Notes under the pieces: generated by a model
Told to the model about the DNA's origin: nothing
Databases searched by the model: none
The model's input: only the letters and a program-made list of their open reading frames with translations
Shown here: positions 45,690 to 55,904 of the stretch, one piece after another
Numbering within the stretch: position 1 is the stretch's first letter
Layout: each line of letters starts with the position of its first letter
Assembly: GCF_000821085.1 (NCBI RefSeq)
Contig: NZ_CCXR01000001.1
Coordinates: 1,571,001 to 1,635,000 of the forward strand
Reading direction: 5' to 3'
Source: Bacillus sp. B-jedd
GTDB lineage: Bacteria > Bacillota > Bacilli > Bacillales > Cytobacillaceae
Length of the DNA: 64,000 nt
Program-made: the position numbers and the translations under genes

Positions 45690-47042
45690 ATGGCATTTGA
45701 AGGATTAGCCGACCGACTGCAGAACACCCTTCAGCGAATCCGCGGCAAAGGGAAAGTCAACGAAGCGGATGTCAAGGAAATGATGAGGGAAGTGCGGCTG
45801 GCCCTTCTCGAGGCGGACGTTAACTTCAAGGTAGTCAAGGAGTTCGTCAAGAAGGTCAGTGAACGCGCTGTTGGCCAGGAAGTTTTGAAAAGCCTGACAC
45901 CAGGACAGCAGGTCATTAAGGTCGTAAAAGAGGAATTGACCGAGCTGATGGGCGGGGAACAGAGCAAAATTGCTGTTTCGAACAGGCCTCCAACCGTCAT
46001 CATGATGGTAGGTTTGCAGGGTGCGGGTAAAACGACGACAACTGGCAAACTGGCCAATCTTTTAAGGAAAAAGTATAACAGGAAACCGCTGCTGGTCGCA
46101 GCCGACATATACAGGCCCGCGGCCATCAAACAGCTGGAGACCCTTGGGAAGCAGCTTGATATGCCAGTGTTTTCCCTCGGCGACAAGGTAAGCCCCGTGG
46201 AAATCGCGAAGCAGGCCATCGCTAAAGCCCGTGAAGACCATAACGACTATGTCCTCATTGATACAGCAGGACGGCTTCATGTTGATGAAGCGCTCATGGA
46301 TGAGTTGAAGGATATTAAGGAACTAGCGAAGCCGAACGAAATCTTCCTTGTCGTTGATGCAATGACAGGGCAGGATGCCGTCAATGTGGCCCAAAGCTTC
46401 AATGAGCAGCTTGGGCTGACCGGGGTTGTTTTGACAAAGCTTGATGGCGATACGAGAGGCGGCGCGGCGCTGTCAATCAGGGCTGTGACGAACACGCCAA
46501 TCAAATTTGTCGGCCTTGGCGAAAAGATGGACGCACTGGAAGCATTCCATCCGGAGCGAATGGCATCGAGGATTCTTGGTATGGGCGACGTGATGACCTT
46601 GATAGAAAAAGCCCAGGCAAATGTGGACGAGGAAAAGGCGAAAGAGCTCGAGCAGAAAATGCGGACCGCTTCCTTTACGCTCGATGACTTCCTTGACCAG
46701 CTTGGACAGGTGCGGAAAATGGGACCGCTTGAGGATATCTTGAAAATGCTTCCGGGCGCCAATAAAATCAAAGGCCTGAACAATGTCTCAATTGATGAAA
46801 AGCAGATAGCCCATGTTGAAGCGATCATCAGGTCGATGACGATAAAGGAAAAGGAACACCCTGAAATCATCAATTCAAAACGCAAACAAAGGATTGCGAA
46901 GGGAAGCGGACGGACGGTGCCTGAGGTCAACCGCCTGCTCAAGCAATTCGAAGACATGAAAAAGATGATGAAGCAAATGACCGGAATGCAATCAAAAGGC
47001 AAGAAAAAAGGCGGTTTTAAGCTTCCATTCAATCCATTTTAA
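45690..47042 (+). CDS. ffh: Signal recognition particle protein Ffh
   Basis: A 450-residue SRP54 homologue that binds signal sequences together with the 4.5S/scRNA. The N domain is followed by G1 GLQGAGKTTTTGKLA (about 109), DTAGRLHVDE (about 190) and TKLDGDTRGG (about 249). The C-terminal M domain is rich in methionine (MKKMMKQMTGMQ) and holds the RNA-binding SGRTVPEVNRLLKQ. TTAGGAGGCGG precedes the ATG. Its receptor FtsY is 12.8 kb upstream here instead of next to ylxM. Confidence 0.97.
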   Translation: MAFEGLADRLQNTLQRIRGKGKVNEADVKEMMREVRLALLEADVNFKVVKEFVKKVSERAVGQEVLKSLTPGQQVIKVVKEELTELMGGEQSKIAVSNRPPTVIMMVGLQGAGKTTTTGKLANLLRKKYNRKPLLVAADIYRPAAIKQLETLGKQLDMPVFSLGDKVSPVEIAKQAIAKAREDHNDYVLIDTAGRLHVDEALMDELKDIKELAKPNEIFLVVDAMTGQDAVNVAQSFNEQLGLTGVVLTKLDGDTRGGAALSIRAVTNTPIKFVGLGEKMDALEAFHPERMASRILGMGDVMTLIEKAQANVDEEKAKELEQKMRTASFTLDDFLDQLGQVRKMGPLEDILKMLPGANKIKGLNNVSIDEKQIAHVEAIIRSMTIKEKEHPEIINSKRKQRIAKGSGRTVPEVNRLLKQFEDMKKMMKQMTGMQSKGKKKGGFKLPFNPF

Positions 47043-47071
47043 CAAACTGTTTTCCTAATTTTAGGTGTTAA

Positions 47072-47422
<351 letters not shown>

Positions 47423-47437
47423 TAGCGGCGGTTCACG

Positions 47438-47671
47438 ATGAAACAGTTGATTGAAACGATTGTCAAGCCCCTTGTTGATTTTCCAGAAGATGTTCGTGTG
47501 AACGTTACTGAAGAAGATCAACGCGTTACCTATCATCTTTCCGTCAACAAGACAGACATGGGAAAAGTAATTGGAAAGCAAGGGCGCGTTGCAAAAGCAA
47601 TCCGCACCGTAGTCTACGCGGCCGGTGCATCAGAACAAAAGAAACTGTTTTTAGAAATCGGGGATAATTAA
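47438..47671 (+). CDS. khpA: KH-domain RNA-binding protein KhpA
   Basis: A 77-residue single KH domain protein (YlqC). The KH loop is VIGKQGRVAKAIRTV. In Gram-positive bacteria KhpA pairs with KhpB (Jag) as an RNA chaperone that affects cell division and envelope. It lies 16 bases after rpsP and has only a weak GGCGG ribosome site. Confidence 0.93.
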   Translation: MKQLIETIVKPLVDFPEDVRVNVTEEDQRVTYHLSVNKTDMGKVIGKQGRVAKAIRTVVYAAGASEQKKLFLEIGDN

Positions 47672-47701
47672 AAGCGAAGGCGGCTTGGCCGCTTCTATCA
47701 G

Positions 47702-47728
47702 AAAGGAGGGAGAAATCCCTCCTTTTTT
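47702..47728 (+). terminator. Terminator after khpA
   Basis: AAAGGAGGG (47702-47710), loop AGAAAT, CCCTCCTTT, then a T run to 47728. Some readthrough is likely, since ylqD, rimM and trmD follow without another obvious promoter. Confidence 0.8.
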
Positions 47729-47756
47729 GGTACGTTTACATAGGGGAGGTTTTTGC

Positions 47757-48149
47757 ATGAAAATTCTCCAAACCATCATTGTGAAACAAATATTGACAGA
47801 GGCGAGCCGGCAAAAGCTTTTGGACCGGTATAAAGGTGAAAAGCACCAGCTTGAAAAGGAATGCATCCAGCTTCAGTTCGTACAAAAGAAAATGGAAAAG
47901 GCGGGAAGCTTTCCCTACGGGCAAATAAAAAAGCATTTTGAAAAAGAACAATTGGCCCGGAAAGAAAGAATCGGGGTGCTGGAGTTTCAAATCAGCCAGC
48001 TGCATATGCTACCATTAGGAAGTGAACTGAAGGAGTCTGAGGTCCAGGCGATTGTCGAAATAAAGCCAGGCGATTCATGGGATGGCGGCCTTCATCAAGA
48101 GGAAATTATAATCCGGGACGGGGTTATTGAAGAGATTCGCAAGAGGTGA
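47757..48149 (+). CDS. ylqD: YlqD family protein
   Basis: A 130-residue protein of the YlqD family with unknown function. The N-terminal 90 residues are mostly a charged coiled coil ([20 protein letters not shown]); the C-terminal third looks like a small beta domain ([17 protein letters not shown]). The ATG at 47757 has GGGGAGG 7 bases upstream. The stop codon lies in the rimM ribosome site. It sits between khpA and rimM, as in B. subtilis. Confidence 0.88.
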   Translation: MKILQTIIVKQILTEASRQKLLDRYKGEKHQLEKECIQLQFVQKKMEKAGSFPYGQIKKHFEKEQLARKERIGVLEFQISQLHMLPLGSELKESEVQAIVEIKPGDSWDGGLHQEEIIIRDGVIEEIRKR

Positions 48150-48154
48150 TAAAG

Positions 48155-48673
48155 ATGGATAAATGGTTCAATGTTGGTAAAATTGTCAACACCCACGGAA
48201 TAAGGGGCGAGGTACGGGTAATTTCAAAGACTGATTTTGCCGATGAGAGGTACAAGCCCGGGAGTAAACTCTATTTATTCCTGCCGAAAGAAAAAGAACC
48301 GGTCGAACTGACCGTAAAAGCACACCGCCAACACAAAAACTTTGATTTGTTAATGTTTGAAGGATTTGAGAATATCAATGATGTGGAAAAATTCCGGGAC
48401 GGCATCCTGAAGGTGCATGAATCGCAGCAAGGGGAGCTTGAAGAAGATGAATTTTATTTCCATGAGGTCATTGGCTGTAAGGTTGTCACGACTGAGGGTG
48501 AAGAAATAGGGAAGGTAACCGAAATCCTGACTCCTGGCGCGAATGACGTCTGGGTTGTAAAAGGAAAAGGCGGCAAGGAGTATCTTATTCCGTATATTGC
48601 CCACGTTGTTCTGAAAGTGGACATAAAAGAAAAACTCGTTGTGATTGACCCGTTGGAAGGGCTGCTGTCATGA
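48155..48673 (+). CDS. rimM: 16S rRNA processing protein RimM
   Basis: A 172-residue RimM, needed for maturation of the 30S head. N-terminal RimM domain ([20 protein letters not shown]) and C-terminal PRC barrel ([33 protein letters not shown]). The ATG at 48155 has AGAGGTGA 6 bases upstream; the GTG at 48146 lies in that site. It overlaps trmD. Confidence 0.95.
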   Translation: MDKWFNVGKIVNTHGIRGEVRVISKTDFADERYKPGSKLYLFLPKEKEPVELTVKAHRQHKNFDLLMFEGFENINDVEKFRDGILKVHESQQGELEEDEFYFHEVIGCKVVTTEGEEIGKVTEILTPGANDVWVVKGKGGKEYLIPYIAHVVLKVDIKEKLVVIDPLEGLLS

Positions 48674-49407
48674 TGAAAATTGATGTACTGACACTCTTTC
48701 CGGAAATGTTCGACGGAGTGTTTGGAAGCTCAATTTTGAAAAGAGCGGAGGAAAAAAAAGCCGTAAGTTATCAGGTCGTCAACTTCAGGGACTACTCGGA
48801 CAATAAACACAAAACAGTTGATGATTACCCTTATGGCGGAGGGGCGGGCATGGTCCTCAAGCCCCAGCCGATTTTCGATGCCGTTTCAGCCCTAAGTGAA
48901 AGCTCCCAATCAAGGCCACGTGTCATCCTGCTATGCCCTCAGGGAGAGCGCCATACCCAAAAAAAGGCGGAGGAACTTTCTGCTGAAGAGCATCTAATCT
49001 TTATTTGCGGCCACTACGAGGGATACGATGAACGTATCAGGGAGATCGTGACAGACGAAATTTCGATTGGCGATTTCATCCTGACTGGCGGAGAGCTTGG
49101 CGCGATGGTTGTCGTTGACAGCGTGGTCCGCCTCCTTCCCGAAGTGCTGGGAAAGGAAGAATCCCATTTGAAGGATTCATTCAGCACAGGCTTGCTTGAG
49201 CATCCGCACTATACGAGGCCATCTGATTTCAGGGGACTGAAGGTGCCGGATGTCCTTCTGTCAGGGAATCACAAACATGTCGAGGAATGGCGCATAAAGG
49301 AGTCACTCCGCAGGACATGGCAGCGCAGGCCGGATCTTTTTGAACATATGGAGCTTGAACCATTGCATAAAAAATGGCTTGAGGAAATCAAAAAAGAAGC
49401 CAGGTAG
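48670..49407 (+). CDS. trmD: tRNA (guanine-37-N1)-methyltransferase
   Basis: A 245-residue TrmD that methylates G37 next to the anticodon and prevents frameshifting. The SAM-binding trefoil knot is visible in [13 protein letters not shown] and [20 protein letters not shown]. Conserved [13 protein letters not shown] lies near residue 53. Two ATG codons in a row (48670 and 48673) are possible; the first overlaps the rimM stop. Length is normal. Confidence 0.96.
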   Translation: MMKIDVLTLFPEMFDGVFGSSILKRAEEKKAVSYQVVNFRDYSDNKHKTVDDYPYGGGAGMVLKPQPIFDAVSALSESSQSRPRVILLCPQGERHTQKKAEELSAEEHLIFICGHYEGYDERIREIVTDEISIGDFILTGGELGAMVVVDSVVRLLPEVLGKEESHLKDSFSTGLLEHPHYTRPSDFRGLKVPDVLLSGNHKHVEEWRIKESLRRTWQRRPDLFEHMELEPLHKKWLEEIKKEAR

Positions 49408-49410
49408 TTA

Positions 49411-49439
49411 TTGCTTATACCCCATGTTTATGGTAAGAT
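49411..49439 (+). promoter_or_regulatory. Promoter of rplS
   Basis: TTGCTT (49411-49416) and TAAGAT (49434-49439) with a 17-base spacer. The predicted transcript has a leader of about 95 bases. Confidence 0.55.
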
Positions 49440-49445
49440 ACATCT

Positions 49446-49888
<443 letters not shown>

Positions 49889-49898
49889 GAGCACAAGG

Positions 49899-49993
49899 AA
49901 GCGCCTTCGCCAGGTCCCGCTGCCACTTTTGGCCGGTGACCCGATGGCGCTTCATTTGTTTTTCGGGCTGTCCAGCAAAACAGCCCCTTTTTT
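49899..49993 (+). terminator. Two hairpins after rplS, the second a clear terminator
   Basis: GAAGCGCC (near 49899) can pair with GGCGCTTC (near 49946). Next, GGGCTGT (49965-49971) pairs with ACAGCCC (49980-49986), followed by C and six T. The rest of the 259-base gap to lepB shows only a possible TAAAAT -10 (near 50097) without a good -35. Confidence 0.65.
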
Positions 49994-50147
49994 GACTGTT
50001 GGAACAGAGCCCAAAAAATTGTTTCATCTTTTTTACAATCATTCATTCCGGCTTGAAAAAAATCAAATAACTTGTGTTTACGAACCTATTGTTATGTAAA
50101 ATAGATGGTAGACGAAAACTTTTTAAAGGAAATGGGTGGGAGATATT

Positions 50148-50717
50148 ATGACAAAAAAGAAAAATGAAGTATGGGAATGGACTAAAGCACTGCTTGTCGC
50201 TGTCGCGCTGGCTGCAGTCATCCGCTATTTCCTTTTTGCCCCGATCGTTGTGGATGGGCAATCCATGATGCCGACCCTGAAGCACCAGGACAGGATGATT
50301 GTAAATAAATTCAGCTACCAGGTTGGCGAACCAGAACGTTTCGATATTATTGTCTTCCATGCCCCGGAACAAAAGGATTATATCAAAAGAGTCATTGGGC
50401 TTCCCGGGGATCATATAGAATATAAAGATGACACACTCTACGTTAACGGCAAGGCGTATAAAGAGCCTTATTTGGATGAATATAAGAAAATGGTGGTTGA
50501 TGGGCCTCTGACAGATCCGTTTACTTTGGAAGAAAAAATTGGCAGGAAAACAGTGCCTGAAGGTGAATTGTTCGTAATGGGCGATAACCGCAGATATTCT
50601 AAAGACAGCAGGCATATCGGAACCATCCCGATGAATAAGGTTCTTGGGAAAACGAACGTCGTCTATTGGCCGATTGAGGACATGCGCGTAGTTAAGCCTG
50701 ACGAATCAACAAAATAA
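50148..50717 (+). CDS. lepB: Type I signal peptidase
   Basis: A 189-residue signal peptidase of the Bacillus SipS/SipT size. One N-terminal membrane anchor (about 14-31, TKALLVAVALAAVIRYFLF) holds it outside. The catalytic serine is S39 in DGQSMMPTL and the lysine K80 in DYIKRVIGLPGD. GDNRRYSKDSR (box E) is present. ATG at 50148 with GGTGGGAG 6 bases upstream; a GTG at 50136 is rejected. It lies between rplS and rbgA, where B. subtilis has no such gene. Confidence 0.94.
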   Translation: MTKKKNEVWEWTKALLVAVALAAVIRYFLFAPIVVDGQSMMPTLKHQDRMIVNKFSYQVGEPERFDIIVFHAPEQKDYIKRVIGLPGDHIEYKDDTLYVNGKAYKEPYLDEYKKMVVDGPLTDPFTLEEKIGRKTVPEGELFVMGDNRRYSKDSRHIGTIPMNKVLGKTNVVYWPIEDMRVVKPDESTK

Positions 50718-50757
50718 TACCGTAATAAAGGAATAAAGCATTCAGGAGGTGGCCGCT

Positions 50758-51633
50758 ATGACCATCCAATGGTTTCCGGGCCACATGGCAAAAGCCCGCA
50801 GGGAAGTCACAGAAAAACTTAAGCTTGTAGATATTATCATTGAATTGATTGATGCGAGAATCCCTTATTCATCTAGGAATCCGATGATTGATGAAATAAT
50901 CCAGCATAAACCAAGGCTAGTCCTGCTCAATAAGGCGGATATGGCCGACAAGGAAGCGACGAAGGCATGGATCCGCCATTTTGCGGATCAAGGCATAAGG
51001 GCTTTGGCAATTAACGCACAGGCCGGCGAGGGGCTGAAAGAAATCACGTCAGCCTCGCATGAAATATTAAAAGAGAAGTTCGACCGCCTTAAAGCAAAAG
51101 GAGTCAACCCCAGAGCTATTCGCGCGATGATTGTCGGCATACCGAATGTTGGTAAATCAACAATCATAAACAGGCTTGCCAAAAAGAATATCGCCAAGAC
51201 TGGCAATACCCCCGGAGTCACAAAAGCACAGCAGTGGATCAAGGTTGGCAAAGAGCTTGAACTTCTTGATACACCAGGAATTTTATGGCCAAAATTCGAA
51301 GACCAGGAAGTTGGAAGAAAGCTAGCCATCACTGGGGCGATTAAGGATACACTATTGAATTTGCAGGATCTTGCCCTATATGGACTGAAATTCCTGGAGA
51401 ATAAGTATCCAGAGCGCCTTAAGGAGCGCTTCCAGCTCGAATCCTTGCCTGAAGACCCGGTGGAACTGTTCGAGCATATCGGCCGGCTCAGAGGCGCCCT
51501 TGGCGGAGGCGGTGTTGTCGATTACGATAAAGTAGCCGAACTTGTCGTCAGGGAGATCAGGTCAGAGAAGTTTGGATCACTTACATTTGAATGGCCAAAG
51601 GATTTATACGAAGAAACTGAATCTGAAATCTAA
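50758..51633 (+). CDS. rbgA: Ribosome biogenesis GTPase A
   Basis: A 291-residue RbgA (YlqF), which completes assembly of the 50S subunit. It begins [20 protein letters not shown]. It is circularly permuted: NKAD (about 58) precedes GIPNVGKS (about 127) and DTPGILWP (about 171). AGGAGG lies 8 bases before the ATG at 50758; the GTG at 50749 is inside that region. Confidence 0.96.
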   Translation: MTIQWFPGHMAKARREVTEKLKLVDIIIELIDARIPYSSRNPMIDEIIQHKPRLVLLNKADMADKEATKAWIRHFADQGIRALAINAQAGEGLKEITSASHEILKEKFDRLKAKGVNPRAIRAMIVGIPNVGKSTIINRLAKKNIAKTGNTPGVTKAQQWIKVGKELELLDTPGILWPKFEDQEVGRKLAITGAIKDTLLNLQDLALYGLKFLENKYPERLKERFQLESLPEDPVELFEHIGRLRGALGGGGVVDYDKVAELVVREIRSEKFGSLTFEWPKDLYEETESEI

Positions 51634-51701
51634 CAGGCTTCCGACAGGGAGCCTGCTCTATTTTGAAAAACAAAAAAATTATACATAAAGGTTGAATAAC
51701 A

Positions 51702-52484
51702 ATGGATAAACTGAGCATTCGGGAAATTGAAGGGCTGCTTGCATTGAAAAATGATGAAAAGGACCCGTTCATTCTGGAAGCGGAAAAAGATGGCCGAAAA
51801 GGAGTCCAAAGACTCTTGCAAAAATGGAAGAAAGACAGGGCGGCTGAAAAAAGGCTGAAAGAGAAATTTTACAAAATGACAGCCTTTGAGAGGGATGCGA
51901 GAAATAGCGGCTATACGCTAATTGCGGGAATCGACGAAGCTGGGCGTGGCCCGCTTGCTGGCCCGGTAGTTGCGGCTGCTGTTATTCTGCCTGAAAATTT
52001 CTTTTTGCCCGGTCTCGACGACTCGAAAAAATTGCCGGCCAAAAAACGGGAAGAATACGAGATAGCCATCAAAAACGAAGCGGTTTCCTTCGGTATTGCC
52101 TTTGTGAGCGCAGAAGAAATTGATGAACTGAATATTTATCAGGCAACAATCAAGGCGATGCATGCGGCTTCTGCGGCGCTTAAGCCAGTGCCGGATTATT
52201 TGCTCGTTGATGCCGTCAAGCTTGATACGCCGTTCCCGTGTGAACCAATCATTAAAGGGGATGCAAAAAGCGTATCGATTGCTGCCGCATCGATTCTGGC
52301 AAAAAACGCTCGGGACAGATACATGGTTGATTTGGCCGCGAAATATCCTTATTACGGTTTTGAAAAAAACATGGGCTATGGGACGAGAGAACATCTGGAA
52401 GCGATAGAAAAATATGGCGCGACACCCATTCACAGGACCTCGTTCGCCCCTTTAAAACCTGTAGAGGAATCTAACAAAGCATAA
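51702..52484 (+). CDS. rnhB: Ribonuclease HII
   Basis: A 260-residue RNase HII that removes ribonucleotides and RNA primers from DNA. An N-terminal domain of about 70 residues is usual in Bacillus. The catalytic core begins IAGIDEAGRGPLAGPVVAAA (about residue 76) and includes LLVDAVKLD and KGDAKSVSIAAASILAKN. The ribosome site is weak (AAAGG). It is followed by a terminator and then sucC; ylqG and ylqH, found at this place in B. subtilis, are absent. Confidence 0.95.
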   Translation: MDKLSIREIEGLLALKNDEKDPFILEAEKDGRKGVQRLLQKWKKDRAAEKRLKEKFYKMTAFERDARNSGYTLIAGIDEAGRGPLAGPVVAAAVILPENFFLPGLDDSKKLPAKKREEYEIAIKNEAVSFGIAFVSAEEIDELNIYQATIKAMHAASAALKPVPDYLLVDAVKLDTPFPCEPIIKGDAKSVSIAAASILAKNARDRYMVDLAAKYPYYGFEKNMGYGTREHLEAIEKYGATPIHRTSFAPLKPVEESNKA

Positions 52485-52498
52485 GGAACGAACGCAAA

Positions 52499-52531
52499 AA
52501 ACCAGACTGTTTTCAGACTGGTTTTATTTTA
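52499..52531 (+). terminator. Terminator after rnhB
   Basis: AACCAG and CTGGTT frame CTG-TTTT-CAG with one A/A mismatch, followed by TTATTTT. Confidence 0.6.
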
Positions 52532-52591
52532 TTGCCTGGAAATTGAACAATCTTAACCTTTTGAGCAATCGAAATGTTTGGTCCATAAGTG

Positions 52592-52620
52592 TGGACAAGC
52601 CCGCGGGCATTATATAAAAT
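52592..52620 (+). promoter_or_regulatory. Promoter of sucCD
   Basis: TGGACA (52592-52597) and TAAAAT (52615-52620) with a 17-base spacer, 46 bases before sucC. Confidence 0.55.
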
Positions 52621-52665
52621 GAAAGCGCAGTGCAATTTTGAGATAGGTTGTTAGGAGGATGGGAA

Positions 52666-53826
52666 ATGAATATCCACGAGTATCAGGGGAAAGAAATACT
52701 CAGGAAATATGGGGTAACTGTCCCTAATGGAAAAGTGGCGTTCACGGTTGAGGAAGCGGTCGAAGCAGCCCGTGAGCTTGGAACACAAGTTTGTGTCGTG
52801 AAAGCACAGATCCATGCTGGCGGCAGGGGGAAAGCCGGCGGGGTTAAAGTTGCCAAAAATCTCGATGAAGTACGTACATATGCAAATGAAATTCTTGGCA
52901 AAACGCTGGTAACTCATCAGACCGGCCCTGAAGGAAAAGAAGTAAAGCGCCTTTTGATAGAAGAGGGCTGTGATATTAAAAAGGAATACTATATCGGCCT
53001 TGTTTTAGACAGGGCTACTTCGCGTGTAGTCCTGATGGCTTCCGAAGAAGGCGGAACGGAAATCGAAGAAGTAGCAGAAAAGACGCCTGAAAAGATTTTC
53101 AAGGAAGAAATCGACCCTGTCATCGGCCTACAGCCTTTCCAGGCGCGCCGTATTGCCTTCAATATCAACATCCCGAAAGAGCTTGTGAACCAAGCCGTCA
53201 AGTTTATGCTGAGCCTGTATCAGGCTTATATTGAAAAGGATTGTTCCATTGCGGAAATCAACCCACTGGTTGTCACCGGGGACGGAAAAGTCATGGCGCT
53301 CGATGCGAAGCTTAACTTCGATTCTAACGCGCTATACCGCCAGAAAGATGTTCTGGAAATGCGTGACCTCGAGGAAGAAGATCCAAAGGAAATCGAAGCA
53401 TCCAAATATGACCTCAGCTACATTGCGCTTGATGGGAATATCGGCTGCATGGTAAACGGTGCCGGCCTTGCGATGGCGACTATGGACATCGTCAAGCATT
53501 ATGGCGGCGATCCCGCGAACTTCCTGGATGTTGGCGGCGGCGCAACTGCTGAAAAAGTTACCGAAGCGTTCAAAATCATTCTTTCCGATCCAAAAGTAAA
53601 AGGGATATTTGTCAATATTTTTGGCGGCATCATGAAGTGTGATGTCATCGCGACAGGTGTCGTCGAGGCAGCCAAGCAGGTAGGCCTGGAAGTGCCGCTT
53701 GTTGTCCGTCTTGAAGGAACGAATGTGGAACTTGGCAAGCAAATCCTGAACGAATCCGGCCTGAATATCGTTGCCGCTGAATCCATGGCAGACGGGGCCG
53801 AGAAGATCGTTTCCTTGGTGAAATAA
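52666..53826 (+). CDS. sucC: Succinyl-CoA synthetase, beta subunit
   Basis: A 386-residue beta subunit of ADP-forming succinyl-CoA ligase in the citric acid cycle. It opens [17 protein letters not shown], with the ATP-grasp loop [13 protein letters not shown] (about residues 50-62) and the C-terminal flavodoxin-like domain ([15 protein letters not shown]). TTAGGAGGAT precedes the ATG at 52666. Start codons further upstream fall inside that site. sucD follows after 15 bases. Confidence 0.97.
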   Translation: MNIHEYQGKEILRKYGVTVPNGKVAFTVEEAVEAARELGTQVCVVKAQIHAGGRGKAGGVKVAKNLDEVRTYANEILGKTLVTHQTGPEGKEVKRLLIEEGCDIKKEYYIGLVLDRATSRVVLMASEEGGTEIEEVAEKTPEKIFKEEIDPVIGLQPFQARRIAFNINIPKELVNQAVKFMLSLYQAYIEKDCSIAEINPLVVTGDGKVMALDAKLNFDSNALYRQKDVLEMRDLEEEDPKEIEASKYDLSYIALDGNIGCMVNGAGLAMATMDIVKHYGGDPANFLDVGGGATAEKVTEAFKIILSDPKVKGIFVNIFGGIMKCDVIATGVVEAAKQVGLEVPLVVRLEGTNVELGKQILNESGLNIVAAESMADGAEKIVSLVK

Positions 53827-53841
53827 GAGGGGGTAAATGTT

Positions 53842-54744
53842 GTGAGCGTTTTTATCAATAAAGACACAAAAGTCATTGTCCAGGGGATCACTGGTTCAAC
53901 AGCACTTTTCCATACAAAGCAAATGCTTGAATACGGCACGAAAATCGTCGGCGGCACATCGCCGGGCAAGGGCGGCCAGGAAGTGGAAGGCGTTCCTGTT
54001 TTCAACACTGTCCGTGAAGCGGTTGAAAAAACAGGCGCTAACGCGTCCGTCATTTATGTACCGGCTCCGTTTGCGGCAGATGCGATCATTGAAGCGGTCG
54101 ATGCAGAATTGGATCTTGCCATCTGTATCACAGAGCACATCCCAGTCCTTGACATGGTTAAAGTCAAGCGTTACATGGAAGGGAAGAAAACCCGCCTTGT
54201 CGGACCGAACTGCCCGGGAGTGATTACCGCTGATGAATGCAAGATCGGTATCATGCCTGGCTATATCCATACAAAAGGCCATGTGGGTGTTGTTTCCCGC
54301 TCCGGAACACTTACCTATGAGGCTGTCCACCAGCTTACTCAGTCTGGCATCGGCCAGACAACTGCTGTCGGTATTGGCGGGGACCCTGTCAACGGCACGA
54401 ATTTTATCGATGTTTTGAAAGCCTTCAACGAAGACCCTGAAACATACGCGGTTATCATGATTGGTGAAATCGGCGGTACTGCGGAAGAAGAAGCTGCCGA
54501 GTGGGTTAAGGCCAATATGACGAAGCCTGTTGTAGGATTCATTGGCGGCCGTACTGCACCTCCAGGCAAGCGGATGGGCCATGCTGGCGCGATTATTTCC
54601 GGAGGCAAGGGAACGGCTGATGAAAAAATCCGCGTCATGAATGAATGCGGCATCAAAGTGGCTGCCACTCCTGCGGTCATGGGCGAAACCCTTATTGAAG
54701 TATTAAAGGAAAAAGGCCTTTACGAGAAATGTAAAACTCATTAA
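53842..54744 (+). CDS. sucD: Succinyl-CoA synthetase, alpha subunit
   Basis: A 300-residue alpha subunit. The CoA-binding segment [18 protein letters not shown] lies near residue 15. The active-site histidine, phosphorylated in each cycle, is H247 in [11 protein letters not shown]. The start is a GTG at 53842 after AGAGGGGG. A 10-bp hairpin without T run (54763-54787) follows and may act as a weak terminator or stabiliser. Confidence 0.97.
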   Translation: MSVFINKDTKVIVQGITGSTALFHTKQMLEYGTKIVGGTSPGKGGQEVEGVPVFNTVREAVEKTGANASVIYVPAPFAADAIIEAVDAELDLAICITEHIPVLDMVKVKRYMEGKKTRLVGPNCPGVITADECKIGIMPGYIHTKGHVGVVSRSGTLTYEAVHQLTQSGIGQTTAVGIGGDPVNGTNFIDVLKAFNEDPETYAVIMIGEIGGTAEEEAAEWVKANMTKPVVGFIGGRTAPPGKRMGHAGAIISGGKGTADEKIRVMNECGIKVAATPAVMGETLIEVLKEKGLYEKCKTH

Positions 54745-54762
54745 AAATAGGTATCCTGAATC

Positions 54763-54787
54763 AAGCCCTTCAGCTTTTGAAGGGCTT
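54763..54787 (+). terminator. Stem-loop after sucD
   Basis: AAGCCCTTCA, loop GCTTT, TGAAGGGCTT. No run of T follows (ATTCCGGG), so termination is uncertain. Confidence 0.4.
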
Positions 54788-54819
54788 ATTCCGGGATAAA
54801 ACCAATAGGAGGATTTAAT

Positions 54820-55686
54820 ATGGAGCCGCATCGCCAAAAACTGATAGAGCTTATTCATTATCCCGGCGCGACTTGGAATTCAATCGCATCGGCAATGAAA
54901 GAAGAACTGCTTCCTGAAATGCACCCCGATAATCCGTTAACATGCAATTTAAATACTTTAAAAACTCCTTCAAAAAAAGTCTCCACAACTCTTCAAAAAG
55001 AAAAACTCTCCACACTTCTCCATCACTATGCAGCAAGTAAAATCTCCATTATAACTATTTTTGATCCCGACTACCCTTTTTGGCTTAGGAATATTTATCA
55101 GCCGCCATGGGCTCTCTTTGCCCAAGGCGACCTTTCTTTATTGCAAAAGGAACCGAAGCTTGCTGTCGTCGGCTCCCGCCAGGCGAGTCCCTACGGAAAA
55201 AACGCGATCAGACTCATGTTTCCCGCGCTTATTGAGAAGGGAATTGTTATTGTGAGCGGCCTTGCAAAAGGGATAGATGCGGTCGCCCATGAATGCGCCA
55301 TGAAGAATGGAGGCAGAACAATTGCAGTGATAGCAGGCGGCTTGTATCATGTATATCCGGAAGAGAACCATCATCTTTACAGGGAAATGGCGAAAAGCCA
55401 GCTCGTCCTGTCTGAATTTCCTCCCGACACAAAGCCTGCCCGCTGGCATTTCCCAATGCGCAACAGGATCATCAGCGGGCTATGTGTGGGCACATTCGTC
55501 GTGGAGGCAAAACAGAAAAGCGGCTCGCTTATTACGGCAAACTATGCTATGAATGAAGGCCGGGAGGTGTTTGCCCTTCCGGGAAGTGTTTTTAATCCTT
55601 TTTCGACCGGGACGAATGAATTTATCCAGCATGGGGCAAAAATGGTGACGAAAGCGGAGGATATACTTGAAGAAATCCCGTTTTAA
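54820..55686 (+). CDS. dprA: DNA processing protein DprA
   Basis: A 288-residue DprA (Smf), which loads RecA onto single-stranded DNA taken up in transformation. The Rossmann-like core has GSRQASPYGKNAIR (about 115), GLAKGIDAVAHE and PMRNRIISGLC. The family's usual C-terminal winged-helix domain is not evident, as in B. subtilis. TAGGAGG precedes the ATG. In B. subtilis it also lies between sucD and topA. Confidence 0.95.
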   Translation: MEPHRQKLIELIHYPGATWNSIASAMKEELLPEMHPDNPLTCNLNTLKTPSKKVSTTLQKEKLSTLLHHYAASKISIITIFDPDYPFWLRNIYQPPWALFAQGDLSLLQKEPKLAVVGSRQASPYGKNAIRLMFPALIEKGIVIVSGLAKGIDAVAHECAMKNGGRTIAVIAGGLYHVYPEENHHLYREMAKSQLVLSEFPPDTKPARWHFPMRNRIISGLCVGTFVVEAKQKSGSLITANYAMNEGREVFALPGSVFNPFSTGTNEFIQHGAKMVTKAEDILEEIPF

Positions 55687-55904
55687 ATGTACACTTGGCA
55701 AGGCCGGAAAAATAAGGCTTTAATTTCGCGAAGATAAATATGGAAATAACACCCATTTTAAAGCTTTTCTTAAAGAAATCATCCTTAAATCCCGATTATT
55801 TGGAAGATTTTACGTAAATTTTACGAAAAAGGTTGAAATAATCAGGAAACTGGTATACATTTTGCAACAGGTATTAGAATAACCCTCGTGAGGAGGACGG
55901 CTGA

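Noticed and set aside
49889..50099. Small open frames downstream of rplS on both strands
   Set aside because: They cover the terminator hairpins and have no supporting start signals.
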